A stretch of 62,007 bases of DNA from an uncultured Clostridia bacterium (GCA_947572415.1 CANPBT010000007.1:1-62007), one strand, 5' to 3'; counted from the stretch's first letter, positions 45,701-53,816 are shown. The notes: generated by a model not told the origin, from the letters alone. Translations and numbers: made by a program.

Positions 45701-47665
45701 CGCAAAGTTCGTGCCGTCGTCTACAACGAAAGGCTCGTCGTCGTTGAGTTTAACCTCATAATAATCCGCACCCACTACGTGCCCCCACGAAAGTATGCTG
45801 CCGCCGTAAGAAAGCGTAGAGAACATGGCAACGTAACGTATATCCTGCTCGTCGCTCCAAAGCGAGTTTGTCGCGCCGGTGGCCCTTACGCTCAGCGTAT
45901 AATATTTTTCAGCCGTCCATGAAAGCCTGCTATCGGTCAAATCAAAGGTTGTGCCCGTCGTAGTAACGACCACTCCGCCGATATTTATTTCGTAGCCCGT
46001 CGCGCCGTCGACTGCCGCCCAGCTCAAAGTCATATCCTTTATACGTATATCGGTGGGTACGGCAAGCGTCTTTTTATTGTAAACGTATTCAACGGACTCG
46101 GGGGAGTTATACCCGTTCGTCGCGGGGTAAACGCTTATTTTAAGTCCGCCTTCGACGGGCGCGAAGCGTTTGACGCTGAAACTCGTCTTATTGCCTACGT
46201 TTATTACTTCCTTCTCATTTTCATTGTAAGCGACGGTAACCACGTAACGGCTCGCGTTGGGGACGGCGTTCCAGAAAAGTGTTTCCGTCTGCTCGTCAAA
46301 CCTCACGCCGTCGATTTTGTCAAGCGTCCTGTCATACACGAACACTTCCGAATAAGACGAAGAATAACCGCTTGCGGAAGCCTTTACAACGAACTTTATG
46401 CCGCCTTCGCGCATTGCGCAGTTGGCGAAATTATAGGTAGTGGAATTACCGAGACTAAAATCGGTATGGTTGTGGTTCGGGTTGCCGCACTCAACGGAAA
46501 TCGAGTAATTTTCGGCATTATCGACCTTGTTGAAAATCAAAGTCGACGGGTCGACCACTTCAAAAACCGAAACGCGTTTAAGCGCCTTGTTTACAAACAG
46601 CCTTTCGCAAGGGTCGCCGTTGTCCGCGGCAACAGATATTATGTAACCGCCTGCGGGCAGCGCGGAAAAATCAAACTGCTTGACAGTCGCGCTTAAATTT
46701 TCAGACAAAACCGAATCATCAGCTTCGCCCATGACGATTCCGTCGGCGTCGTACGCCTGCTTGACGTTAAGGTGATATGTACCTACGCCTAAAATCGCTT
46801 CCCAGGATATTTCGGTTGCCGAAACGGTAACCGCAGGGATTTTCGAAGAAGGAGTTTTCCACAAAGCGAAAAGCGTGGTATTTTCACCGAGCGCCGTATC
46901 TTCCGTATACGGATACGAAAGAAGCTCGGCTCTGTTATACATACTTACCCACCAGCCGCCGAAAGTATAACCGTCTCTTGCGGGTACGGGAAGATTATAT
47001 ACCTTGCCTCCCACCGTTTTTACGCTTTCGGGGTTGACCGCGCCGGAATAGTTGAGGTCAAAAGAAACGTCGTACTCGGTCTGCCCTACGACCTTATCCC
47101 CCCATCTTGCGTAAATCGTTGTATCGGCAGTGATTATATCCGAGCCGAACGCAAAGGGGGCTTTGAATTCACCGTCCTTAAACCAGCCCATAAACACGCT
47201 GCCCGCACGCACGGGGTCGGCGGGGCGCACAACCGTTTTGCCGTTGATAACTTTCACGCTGTCGACCGCACTGCCGCCGTCGGTCGAGAAAGCTACGGTG
47301 TAATAAATCTTTTTCAGAAACCGCATTTCCGAGCCGTCGTAAGTAAGCGTAATAACGTCGTTGCTTAAAGTAGCCTCGACGCTAGTCGCTTCCTCGCCGT
47401 TGAACAAGAGCGAAAGCTTACCGTCGGCAAGCGTATACGTGCCCGACTTGTTTTCACCCTTAACCACAAAGGCAAATTTATCCACGCTATTAAGCGTGAT
47501 AAGGTACTCTTCGCCCGAAGCGTCATAATAATAGACGCCCGTTTCGGGCCCCTCCGTCTTTTCGGGCTCGTCGGGTTTGCACGCGGTTACGGTAAAACTG
47601 ATAAGCGCGCATATGAACGTGAGCACGAGCGAAAGAATCGTAAAAGAGCGTTTTTTGTCTTTCAT
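39704..47665 (-). CDS. Giant lipoprotein with InlB repeats, Fn3-like modules and very long BspA-type LRR region
   Basis: At 2653 residues this is the largest protein here. It has a lipobox (FTVTAC, Cys29). Residues about 115-275 carry two InlB B-repeats (FMGWFKDGEF, FGGWWVSMY), 275-690 several Fn3-like repeats beginning with motifs such as LSWAAVDGATGYEINIGG, and about 690-860 two more InlB repeats (DFAGWYN, FGGWFAA). From about 900 to the end runs an almost continuous BspA-type LRR array, with many copies of patterns like IGDGAFAGSAIENLTV. No protease or other catalytic motif is seen, so it is probably an adhesin or ligand-binding fibre anchored by lipid. It has its own promoter and terminator. 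A GGAGG site precedes the ATG. Confidence 0.93.
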   Translation of the reverse strand: MKDKKRSFTILSLVLTFICALISFTVTACKPDEPEKTEGPETGVYYYDASGEEYLITLNSVDKFAFVVKGENKSGTYTLADGKLSLLFNGEEATSVEATLSNDVITLTYDGSEMRFLKKIYYTVAFSTDGGSAVDSVKVINGKTVVRPADPVRAGSVFMGWFKDGEFKAPFAFGSDIITADTTIYARWGDKVVGQTEYDVSFDLNYSGAVNPESVKTVGGKVYNLPVPARDGYTFGGWWVSMYNRAELLSYPYTEDTALGENTTLFALWKTPSSKIPAVTVSATEISWEAILGVGTYHLNVKQAYDADGIVMGEADDSVLSENLSATVKQFDFSALPAGGYIISVAADNGDPCERLFVNKALKRVSVFEVVDPSTLIFNKVDNAENYSISVECGNPNHNHTDFSLGNSTTYNFANCAMREGGIKFVVKASASGYSSSYSEVFVYDRTLDKIDGVRFDEQTETLFWNAVPNASRYVVTVAYNENEKEVINVGNKTSFSVKRFAPVEGGLKISVYPATNGYNSPESVEYVYNKKTLAVPTDIRIKDMTLSWAAVDGATGYEINIGGVVVTTTGTTFDLTDSRLSWTAEKYYTLSVRATGATNSLWSDEQDIRYVAMFSTLSYGGSILSWGHVVGADYYEVKLNDDEPFVVDDGTNFAEITFSVPGENELFVRFVDGDDVSEWVGVNVFVYTVSLDSRGGSAVTDVYKALGDKMNLPEPETEGGDFAGWYNVPGGAESNGSPYVDDVFVGNGDLYLYAYYTPKKYTVSFNTGVDGISLNDIEVLYNRPFSFAVPYNPDVTKTFGGWFAAADGAGAQLTDEKGKSLAGWPFAKDTTLYAFWQDLALKYVLTNVNNKTGYMVTAGDSEYLRNRKDITIPETYKDMPVIVVGPSAFEGNSELETVNIPNTIMQIDVSAFDRCDGLRAVNITVVPNNLLIRYYSVDGVLFDKGKLDEQTGGDASIICVPMSKVGTFTIPDGVATITASVFENRKISAINIPASVTHIGDKAFANCVNLSAVNFIDAEKDGVGLVIASRAFVGCTAIEEITLPKRLEDVRLLKYVLIDETSSQDAHVETSNERTITDSFAGCTSLVGIKVAAGCKNYASVDGILTNAAKTNILYAPAGLSGSYSVPAGIQSVEDGAFLKTAVEELELPAWVSEVGECAFYDCEKLVSVKFTSSGGRAITIGKYAFRQCVALAELGFDDGSNVQTISRGAFLGCTALKEVTLPSAVKIIDDYAFRNCTSLLKMSIIDAANDNTLTFGKEIVGNCSKLTSFYVPRQAINFPSFAGNGALTDIKISEQNPNFSGGSATDIVYDKTGTILLLYPLMGATEFVVPENVVEIGNNAFKGRSIQKITIGKNVTKIGDGAFSGCLDLKEVKFEAGGTENLVIGANAFEKCPSLSSFTVTARTSEIGASAFSLEYKDQSDNTKYYPTGFENFTFEEGVRLTALSGNLFIGTHFTSITIPASVTVIGSGAFYKSAVETVNFESGSKLITIGGDAFSSSSLTEITIPDTVTEIYPSAFYRCEALASVVFAAGGTGDLNLDMRYDDPEGGLSSTSGNVFAYCSLLTEINLPARTVALGEGTFTRCSALKTITFAGAGEESKLKYIGDYAFQHTAIEDIVLPKSLNNQPSILISGDFGPAPYYVLAVGEKAFYSCGKLKKVEFEDGGTGKITLGDGVFYECKELTEIVYPSNLSEYEVDNGNNIPVFGNDLYFNCVKLTSITVADGNEHYAAFDGVLYTADFTELVKCPAAKTGTLDLHDSVAKIGKDSLEGCKYITALIIPATFPDFSSAMFEDLTGLQTLELKGESENYQTYDGALFSKDLTTLYSVPVNRTEDFEIPSTVTTIAAGAFKGSKVSSVTFADGESDLTIEASAFEGSAIISVALPQRLVSLGERAFMSSKSLTTLTFADGCRLTKIPNFAFAECSALTAIRIPAKVTELPSASEVEVPGIAWSTTEYYSAFSKCTSLKSVTFENGSVLEKIGEKCFFGLSALETVELPLNLTEIGVAAFRECGLKTITIPASVAKIGVEAFYWNQKLETVIFADGSICTEIGGKAFGSCYNGSDVGLREIIIPSEVVTIGASAFESSKLLASVTFAGNKVTAIGEVAFSNTGIQEFTFPEGVTVVSDKLFAHNDKLESVTLHNAITKLGEMAFLNCVKLTEIDIPDSVTVMGDYCLKNIGITEFVLPVNVSKIPNSMLAGCVSLASVTLHSSLVSIGASAFSGCTSLTSLDLPSNVTSIGDGAFAGSAIENLTVASNNTAFKIIDGVLFNKSGKTIVGIAPAKTGSYTIPTGVTVSRNAFRGSMLSEIIVGNGVKIEQNAFYGANVNKLVIGDGVTIDMWAFSNCRQLESIDFDQYATSATFALKAFENCTKLQKLEINKPWLKLTMNSGEMVEGAFNGCTSLSVIDITCSELFVGYKTFNNCPLTSVKVNANKVVFENNSFYNIPAIQTIEITGKQSVEIGERAFECDSENASLQSLKITSPVINVGVSAFRYNTKLETVDFNAVDSIKLSDYAFSGCLSLQAASFVATGDNSVLELGSEVFYSSRSAYIEDEDGNYIKDDTYYSCKKLTDLEISASDIRLGYYALSHCTAIKEFVVPDEVSYVSWGAFGFWTPEQKIMITRSAAEVAAAEWNENWQNDCDAEIVYNYVPQA

Positions 47666-47745
47666 AAATGCCTCCTTTATTCGGTTTTTGAAAAATATAC
47701 AAAACGAATAAAATTTTATACATTTTATAAATAATTATTTTATTT

Positions 47746-47775
47746 ATATTACACTACACGGCAAGGAATTGTCAA
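47746..47775 (-). promoter_or_regulatory. Promoter of the giant LRR lipoprotein gene
   Basis: Minus strand -35 TTGACA (47770-47775, perfect), 18-base spacer, -10 TAATAT (47746-47751). The leader to the ATG at 47665 is about 75 bases and ends with AAGGAGG. Confidence 0.75.
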
Positions 47776-47905
47776 CTTATTTAACCAATTAAATATTTCC
47801 AAAAAATTTATGTTTTTATGACGATAGATTGTAATATTTTAACAAAATTTTAAAATAATAATATGAAATATTTGTTAATTGTTAATGAATTTGCCGCATA
47901 ATTTT

Positions 47906-47917
47906 ACCTTATAAGGT
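47906..47917. promoter_or_regulatory. 12-bp palindrome upstream of the giant LRR promoter
   Basis: ACCTTATAAGGT is a perfect inverted repeat about 130 bases upstream of the -35 box. It could be a regulator site, but in such AT-rich DNA a chance origin is possible. Confidence 0.3.
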
Positions 47918-47974
47918 GCATAAGCACAGCTGATAAATGCATATTTATTAAAAGATTATTCATTTTATTTGCAT

Positions 47975-48002
47975 AAAAAAGCCCCGCACCCAAGCGCGGA
48001 GC
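47975..48002 (-). terminator. Intrinsic terminator after the secreted hydrolase gene
   Basis: Minus strand GCTCCGCGC, four-base loop, GTGCGGGGC, then TTTTTT. The nine-base stem has two G-T pairs. Confidence 0.85.
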
Positions 48003-48020
48003 TATATTATTATCGTTAAT

Positions 48021-49265
48021 TTAACCGTTCCATGTTCGGTTTGCTTTGAACCATTCGGAATCCTTTAATACAGTGGTATTGTTAGAGCAGTATAACTTCA
48101 ACTCGTCCTTATAGTAAAAAACTATATTCCCGTTCATCGACACAAACGTTTCGGTCGAATAATCGTCTTTGAGTATACCGAGAGTAGTCACATATATTCT
48201 GTCAGTGTATTTCGCCATTCTGTCAAGCGCTTTCTGCGTGGGAAACGTACTAAGCTTCGCCTGGCTTTCGGGAAATTCCGCGTTGGGTTTTTTTGCATAT
48301 TCGTAAGTGCCGGCACATGTGCATATGGCAATATTTTCGGGCTTGATCTTTTCGAGCAGAACGTCGTTCGAGGAAGTGGACGAGCCGTGGTGTCCGCCTT
48401 TAAACAGTTTGCACTGCGGTAAGCTATTGCTTTCAACAAGCGATTCTTCACCCTTCTTTTCCAAATCACCCGTAAAAAGATAGTTATAGGCGGTGTTTTC
48501 GTCTATCTGTTGAGTAAGCAGTGTACAAACCGAATAATCGTTTTCATCCGTGCCCGAAGTGTCCGTGTCGTAGTATTTTTGATACAAAACGTTTAATGAT
48601 ACGGTATTATTTTCGTCAAGAAAATATTGCTTTTTTGCGCCGTCCGTTTCATACCAGCACTGCTTTGCGGTATATACCGCAGCGCCTTGGGTTTTTGCGT
48701 ATTCTACCGCATCGCAATAATATCCGTAAAGCGATTTGTTACCTTTATTATTCAAAGGTTCTTTATGCGTGCCTGCAAACTGAATAAGCGTGCCTACTTT
48801 GTAGGAATATAATATTCCGTTATTTTTATTTAACTCGCCTATTAGGGCTGCAATATGGTCTTCGTGGGCGTGTGTTGCAACCACGTATTCCAAAATACCG
48901 TCGGTACAATACTTGTTTATGTACTCTTTCACAGTCTGTGTGCTATTGGTCTTTGAACCTGCGTCAATCAACACTTCTGTATTTCCGCATTTTATAAGCG
49001 TGCAATCGCCTGCATTTGCATTGCCGAGCTCCAAAAAGTGGATTGAAAGCCCTGCTTCCGCAATTTCGGCTTCGTCGCCGTCGAGCAACGTACCATGGTC
49101 GGGAGGCGCCATAACCTTAAAAGGCCCCCATTTTTTGACGTACATTACCGCAAGCAATATAATCGCGGCAACAAGCAATATTATTACCAGAGTTATAAAT
49201 ACTTTGGGATATTTTTTTGCAACCTTTTTCGCCGCTCTTTCAACCTTTTTTTTACGACTTGACAA
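48021..49265 (-). CDS. Membrane-anchored ComEC-like metallo-beta-lactamase-fold hydrolase
   Basis: The start is TTG at 49263-49265, eight bases after a GAGG site. The 414-residue protein has a basic N-terminus, one membrane helix (about 22-42) and an outside metallo-beta-lactamase domain: THAHEDH (131-137) binds two metals, LIDAGS precedes it, and LFTGDLEKKGEES and KGGHHGSSTSS supply later metal and substrate residues. This pattern matches the nuclease-like domain of ComEC/Rec2 without the ComEC channel. Such stand-alone proteins are probably extracellular phosphodiesterases or nucleases; the substrate is not shown. It follows valS by 60 bases and probably shares its transcript. Confidence 0.87.
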   Translation of the reverse strand: MSSRKKKVERAAKKVAKKYPKVFITLVIILLVAAIILLAVMYVKKWGPFKVMAPPDHGTLLDGDEAEIAEAGLSIHFLELGNANAGDCTLIKCGNTEVLIDAGSKTNSTQTVKEYINKYCTDGILEYVVATHAHEDHIAALIGELNKNNGILYSYKVGTLIQFAGTHKEPLNNKGNKSLYGYYCDAVEYAKTQGAAVYTAKQCWYETDGAKKQYFLDENNTVSLNVLYQKYYDTDTSGTDENDYSVCTLLTQQIDENTAYNYLFTGDLEKKGEESLVESNSLPQCKLFKGGHHGSSTSSNDVLLEKIKPENIAICTCAGTYEYAKKPNAEFPESQAKLSTFPTQKALDRMAKYTDRIYVTTLGILKDDYSTETFVSMNGNIVFYYKDELKLYCSNNTTVLKDSEWFKANRTWNG

Positions 49266-49325
49266 TTTTTTTACCTCATCAGTCCCTTACGCAAGCTACG
49301 GGGCAGCTTCCCCATAACGGGAAGC

Positions 49326-51947
49326 CTAATTTAATGAATTAATTTGTTTTAAAATCTTTTCGCGCATTTCTATAAACTTATTCAGTTTCGCCCTTTCGTC
49401 GTCGACAAGCTTTTTGGGCGCTTTTGAAATAAAGCCCTGATTATTGAGCTTGCCGTCGGCGCGCGCGATTTCGGAGGTAACTTTTTCAAGCTCTGCGGAA
49501 AGCCTCGCTTTTTCTTTTTCGATATCTACGAGTTCGCCCATAGGTATATAAACCGTGCCGATAGCGAGCACCTTAGTGACCGCATTCTCGCCCGCCTCCT
49601 CGGCGGAATTTACGAATTTGATTTCCTTTGCGCCCGCAAGCTTTAAAACACTGCTTTCGTTTGCGTTTATAAGCCGTTTACTGTCCGTGTGTATAAACAG
49701 CCTTACCTTTCTCGACGGAGGACAGTTTACTTCGGTTTTTACGGCGCGCACCGCAGTAATGATATCCATTATGCCCGCAAACGACTGCGCGTCCTTTTTG
49801 TAATTCAATTTAGCGTTGTATCTGGGGTACTCCGCCGTCATAATCGTGCCCGAGGTGTTGGGCAGATTCCTGTAAATTTCGTCGGTGATAAACGGAATGA
49901 ACGGGTGCAAAAGCTTCAACGCATTTTCAAGCACAAACACAAGCACTGAAGCCGCGCCGTCGCGCTTAACCTCGTCCTCGCTTTTCAAAACGGGTTTTAC
50001 GAGCTCTATATACCAGTCGCAGAAATCCGACCACATAAAATCGTACATTATCTGACAAGCTATACCGAGTTCGAATTTATTGAGCGCGAGCGTTACGTCG
50101 CGAATAGCCGATTGAAGCTTGGAAATTATCCATTTGTCGGCAGCAGAAAGCCTGAATTCTGAAATAGGCTTTATCTTGGCGCCCTCTGTACCCATTATGA
50201 CGAAACGGCTTGCGTTCCATATCTTGTTCATAAAGTTGCGGCACGCTTCCACCTTTGCGTCGGAATAGCGCGTATCGTTGCCGGGGGCTACGCCCTGCAA
50301 CAGCGAGAAACGCAAGCTGTCCGCACCGTACTTATCTATAACTTCGAGAGGGTCAACGCCGTTGCCCAAACTCTTGGACATCTTCCTGCCCTTTTCGTCG
50401 CGGACGAGTCCGTGTATTAAAACGTCGCGGAAAGGCACTTTGCGCATATGCTCTATGCCGCTGAAAATCATTCTCGCAACCCAGAAGAAAATTATGTCGT
50501 AACCTGTAACCAAAACATCGGTAGGATAGAAATACTCTAAATCGGAGGTATCGTCGGGGTAACCTAATGTCGAGAACGGCCAGAGCGCCGCAGAGAACCA
50601 GGTATCGAGAACGTCTTCATCCTGCGTTAAGTTTTTGCTTCCGCAGTGCGGACACTCCGTAATATCTGTTTTGGAAACAATTTCTTTGCCGCAGTCGCCG
50701 CAATACCAAACGGGTATTCTGTGACCCCACCAAAGCTGACGGGAAATGCACCAGTCTTTAACGTTTTCCATCCAGTTATAGTATATTTTCGCGAATCTTT
50801 CGGGTACGAAAGTTATCTTTTTATAAGTTACAGCGTCAATAGCCGGACGCGCAAGCTTTTCCATTTTGACGAACCACTGCCTTGAAACGAGCGGTTCTAT
50901 CGTAGACCCGCAACGGTAACAGTGTCCCACGTTATGCGCATGCGGCTGAATATTTACAAGAAAACCGCCCGACTTTAAATCTTTTACAAGTTGCTTTCTG
51001 CACTCGTATCTGTCAAGCCCCTTATACTTGCCTGCCTGTTCGTTCATAGTGCCGTCGTCGTTCATAACGCGGACTACGGGCAGGTTATGGCGAAGCCCTA
51101 CTTCAAAGTCGTTAGGGTCGTGCGCAGGCGTAATTTTAACAACGCCCGTACCGAACTCCATATCCGCGTGCTTATCGCCTACTATCGGAATAGATTTGTT
51201 AACGACGGGAAGTATAACTTTTTTGCCTATTAAATGCTTATATCTCTTGTCGTCCGGGTTGACCGCGACGGCAGTGTCGCCGAACATAGTTTCGGGACGG
51301 GTTGTGGCAACTTCAAGGAAAGTTTCATTATCCCCTTCGACAAAATATTTTATATGCCAAAAGCTACCGGCTTCTTCCGCATAGTTTACTTCTTCATCTG
51401 AAAGAGTGGTCTTACAGTTTGGACACCAGTTGATAATTCTGCTGCCCCTGTAAATAAGACCCTTATTATATAGGTTTACAAAAACTTCCCTTACCGCTCT
51501 GGAACATTTTTCTTCCATGGTAAAGGTCAGGCGCGACCAGTCGCAGGACGAGCCAAGCTTTTTCAACTGTTCGACTATTCTAGTATTATACTTATCTTTC
51601 CACGCCCAAACGCGTTTTAAAAACCCTTCCCTGCCGAGAGATTCTTTTGATAATCCCTCCTTCGTTATCTGCTCCACCACCTTAACTTCGGTTGCAATGG
51701 AAGCGTGGTCGGTACCGGGCAACCAGAGCGCGCAATAGCCCTGCATACGCTTGAAGCGGATAACCGCGTCCTGCATGGTTTCGTCCATGGCGTGCCCCAT
51801 ATGAAGCTGACCCGTTATGTTGGGGGGCGGCATCATTACCGTAAAAGGAATTTTATTGTCGTCGCGCACCGCTTTGAAGCACCCGCTCTCTTCCCATTCC
51901 TTATATAGTCTGTCTTCGAAATCTCTGGGGTTGTAAGTCTTTTCCAT
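49326..51947 (-). CDS. valS: Valine-tRNA ligase
   Basis: The 873-residue class I synthetase charges tRNA-Val. It has the HMGH form of the HIGH motif (49-52, in PPNITGQLHMGHAMD), a CP1 editing domain (about 190-340), a zinc-ribbon-like CGDCGKEI...CPHCGSKN insertion, the KMSKS loop (in GRKMSKSLGNGVDP), an anticodon-binding helical domain and the C-terminal coiled arm (from about 805). Length is normal. It has a near-consensus promoter and is divergent from an ABC importer. No T-box leader is visible. Confidence 0.98.
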   Translation of the reverse strand: MEKTYNPRDFEDRLYKEWEESGCFKAVRDDNKIPFTVMMPPPNITGQLHMGHAMDETMQDAVIRFKRMQGYCALWLPGTDHASIATEVKVVEQITKEGLSKESLGREGFLKRVWAWKDKYNTRIVEQLKKLGSSCDWSRLTFTMEEKCSRAVREVFVNLYNKGLIYRGSRIINWCPNCKTTLSDEEVNYAEEAGSFWHIKYFVEGDNETFLEVATTRPETMFGDTAVAVNPDDKRYKHLIGKKVILPVVNKSIPIVGDKHADMEFGTGVVKITPAHDPNDFEVGLRHNLPVVRVMNDDGTMNEQAGKYKGLDRYECRKQLVKDLKSGGFLVNIQPHAHNVGHCYRCGSTIEPLVSRQWFVKMEKLARPAIDAVTYKKITFVPERFAKIYYNWMENVKDWCISRQLWWGHRIPVWYCGDCGKEIVSKTDITECPHCGSKNLTQDEDVLDTWFSAALWPFSTLGYPDDTSDLEYFYPTDVLVTGYDIIFFWVARMIFSGIEHMRKVPFRDVLIHGLVRDEKGRKMSKSLGNGVDPLEVIDKYGADSLRFSLLQGVAPGNDTRYSDAKVEACRNFMNKIWNASRFVIMGTEGAKIKPISEFRLSAADKWIISKLQSAIRDVTLALNKFELGIACQIMYDFMWSDFCDWYIELVKPVLKSEDEVKRDGAASVLVFVLENALKLLHPFIPFITDEIYRNLPNTSGTIMTAEYPRYNAKLNYKKDAQSFAGIMDIITAVRAVKTEVNCPPSRKVRLFIHTDSKRLINANESSVLKLAGAKEIKFVNSAEEAGENAVTKVLAIGTVYIPMGELVDIEKEKARLSAELEKVTSEIARADGKLNNQGFISKAPKKLVDDERAKLNKFIEMREKILKQINSLN

Positions 51948-51988
51948 AATTCACCTGAATTCACAAACTTTCGTTAATATGTTTTTTA

Positions 51989-52018
51989 ATTATACTTCAA
52001 AACCCGCCGCGTTGTCAA
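51989..52018 (-). promoter_or_regulatory. Promoter of valS
   Basis: Minus strand -35 TTGACA (52013-52018) and -10 TATAAT (51989-51994) are both perfect matches, with an 18-base spacer. The leader is about 35 bases, too short for a T-box. Confidence 0.85.
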
Positions 52019-52095
52019 ATTTATTTATAACAGTTTACGCCCGCACGAGCATAAAATGTATTATTAAATTTTTACTTATCAAAAGGAGATTTGTT

Positions 52096-53091
52096 TTGAA
52101 AAAAAGACTTACCATGATACTTATGGCGGCGGCTTTCGCGCTGGTTATCCCGTTCGCGGCGGTCGGCTGTAAAAAAGATAATACGGTTGTAAAGATCAAC
52201 GAGGTTACGCACTCGGTTTTCTACGCACCCTTATACCTTGCGGACGCTCTGGGATATTTTGAGGACGAAGGCTTCGAAGTCGAGCTTACCAACGGCGGCG
52301 GCGCGGACGCGACTATGGCGGCGGTTTTATCCGGCGGGGCGGATATAGGCTTCTGCGGGCCCGAAGCGGTAATTTACGTCGAGGCGGGCGGCAGCGACGA
52401 CCAACCCAAAGTGTTCGGTCAGCTTACAAAGCGCGACGGAAGCTTCCTCGTCGGCAGAACGGCGGAGCCCGATTTCAAATGGAGCAATTTAAACGGCAAA
52501 GAAATACTTGCAGGCAGAAAGGGCGGCGTACCCGCTATGACCTTCGAATACGTCGTAAAGACGAACGAGGTCGATTGCAAGCTGAACTACGACGTTGCGT
52601 TCAATATGATGACCGCGGCGTTTGAAAGCGGAGTTGCCGACTACTGCACTATGTTCGAGCCTGTGGCTTCGCAGTATCAGGCGGCGGGTAAGGGATATAT
52701 CGTTGCTTCCGTCGGCGAAGAATCGGGCGAAATCCCCTACACCTGTTTTATGGCTAAAAACAGTTATATCAAAAACAACGGAGATAAAGTGGAAGGACTT
52801 TTGAGGGCGGTTACCAAAGCCGTGAAATACGTAAACGAAACCGACAGCGCTACGGTTGCAAAGCAGCTTGCGCCTTACTTTGACGGCACCGACGAAGCCT
52901 CGCTGAAAGCTTCGGTCGACAGCTACAAAAAGATCGACGCCTGGGTCACGAATATGGCTATGAAAGAAAGTGCGTTTACGAGATTGCAGGACGTTATAGA
53001 GCTCGCGGGAGAACTGCCCAAACGCGCTAAGTTCGGGGATATCGTTATAACCGACGCGGCGCAGAAAGTTTACGACGAAATTTACAAATAA
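52096..53091 (+). CDS. NMT1/THI5-like ABC transporter substrate-binding lipoprotein
   Basis: I place the start at a TTG (52096), seven bases after GGAG, giving MKKRLTMILM and a proper lipoprotein signal; an ATG at 51979 would add 39 residues with no ribosome binding site. The 331-residue protein has lipobox AAVGC (Cys25) and the NMT1/SsuA fold: THSVFYAPLYLADALGYF (about 36-53), GADATMAAVLSGGADIGFCGPEA and a C-terminal lobe with GKGYIVASV. The family takes up thiamine precursors, nitrate, sulfonates or riboflavin-like compounds; the substrate cannot be told here and no TPP riboswitch is seen upstream. Its stop overlaps the ATPase start (TAATG). Confidence 0.88.
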   Translation: MKKRLTMILMAAAFALVIPFAAVGCKKDNTVVKINEVTHSVFYAPLYLADALGYFEDEGFEVELTNGGGADATMAAVLSGGADIGFCGPEAVIYVEAGGSDDQPKVFGQLTKRDGSFLVGRTAEPDFKWSNLNGKEILAGRKGGVPAMTFEYVVKTNEVDCKLNYDVAFNMMTAAFESGVADYCTMFEPVASQYQAAGKGYIVASVGEESGEIPYTCFMAKNSYIKNNGDKVEGLLRAVTKAVKYVNETDSATVAKQLAPYFDGTDEASLKASVDSYKKIDAWVTNMAMKESAFTRLQDVIELAGELPKRAKFGDIVITDAAQKVYDEIYK

Positions 53092-53816
53092 TGCTTACCT
53101 TCAAAGATATTTCTTACACCTACCATACCTCAAACGGCGAAACGACGGCCGTCAAAGACCTTTCGTTTACGGTTCAGGACGGACAGTTCGTTTCGGTAAT
53201 AGGCCCGTCGGGCTGCGGCAAAACGACTATCCTTTCGCTTGCTGCGGGAATACTGACACCGTCTTCCGGCGAAATCGAGTACGGCGGCGGGGAATTCGGA
53301 TATATGCTTCAACGCGACGCGCTGTTTTCGTGGCGGACGGTCGAGCAGAATATTTTTCTGCCGCTCGAGGTCAAAAAACGCAATACTCCCGAAATGCGCG
53401 AAAGAGCGATTGCGCTCGCGGAAAAATACGGGCTTAAAGATTTTTTGAAAAAGTCGCCTAACCAGCTTTCGGGCGGTATGCGGCAGAGGGTCGCGCTTAT
53501 ACGTACGCTCGCCGCCGAACCCGACGTACTGCTCCTCGACGAGCCTTTTTCGGCGCTCGACTACCAGACGCGCCTCGAAGTATGCGACGACGTTCAGGGG
53601 ATTATTAAGAGCGAAAAAAAGACTGCGCTTCTGATTACCCACGATATTTCGGAAGCTATCGCACTTGCCGACAAGGTTGTGGTTCTGTCCGCGCGCCCCG
53701 CGCACGTCGTTGCCGAACACGAAATCGATTTCGGCGACGGCAGCCCCAAAAAACGCAGGGAATGCGGAAATTTTGCGGCGACCTTCGAGGTACTGCGCAA
53801 AGAACTGGGAATTTAA
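53091..53816 (+). CDS. ABC transporter ATPase, SsuB/TauB type
   Basis: The 241-residue ATPase has Walker A GPSGCGKT (38-45), a Q-loop in YMLQRDALFSW, signature LSGGMRQR, Walker B VLLLDEPFSALD and H-loop LLITHDI. The family drives NMT1-type importers for nitrate, sulfonate, taurine or pyrimidines. It overlaps the binding-protein stop by one base and precedes the permease by 27 bases. Confidence 0.94.
   Translation: MLTFKDISYTYHTSNGETTAVKDLSFTVQDGQFVSVIGPSGCGKTTILSLAAGILTPSSGEIEYGGGEFGYMLQRDALFSWRTVEQNIFLPLEVKKRNTPEMRERAIALAEKYGLKDFLKKSPNQLSGGMRQRVALIRTLAAEPDVLLLDEPFSALDYQTRLEVCDDVQGIIKSEKKTALLITHDISEAIALADKVVVLSARPAHVVAEHEIDFGDGSPKKRRECGNFAATFEVLRKELGI

Larger units (their letters stand above)
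47666..48020. other. AT-rich 355-base intergenic region
   Basis: This gap holds the promoter of the giant LRR gene (47746-47775), a 12-bp palindrome (47906-47917) and the terminator of the hydrolase gene (47975-48002). No reading frame with a ribosome binding site and no recognisable RNA gene was found. The middle (47780-47900) is very AT-rich with TTGTTAATTGTTAAT-like direct repeats. Confidence 0.7.

Noticed and set aside
18119..47665. Periodic repeats that could suggest CRISPR or tandem DNA arrays
   Set aside because: The periodicity is coding: about 69 bases per LRR unit with diverged codons and no constant repeat-spacer pattern.
49270..49325. Hairpin GCTTCCC...GGGAAGC between valS and the hydrolase gene
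   Set aside because: No T-run follows on the minus strand, so it is not called as a terminator; the two genes are taken as one transcript.
51948..52095. T-box riboswitch upstream of valS, or TPP riboswitch upstream of the NMT1-type importer
   Set aside because: The valS leader is about 35 bases and no conserved T-box or thi-box sequence is visible on either strand.
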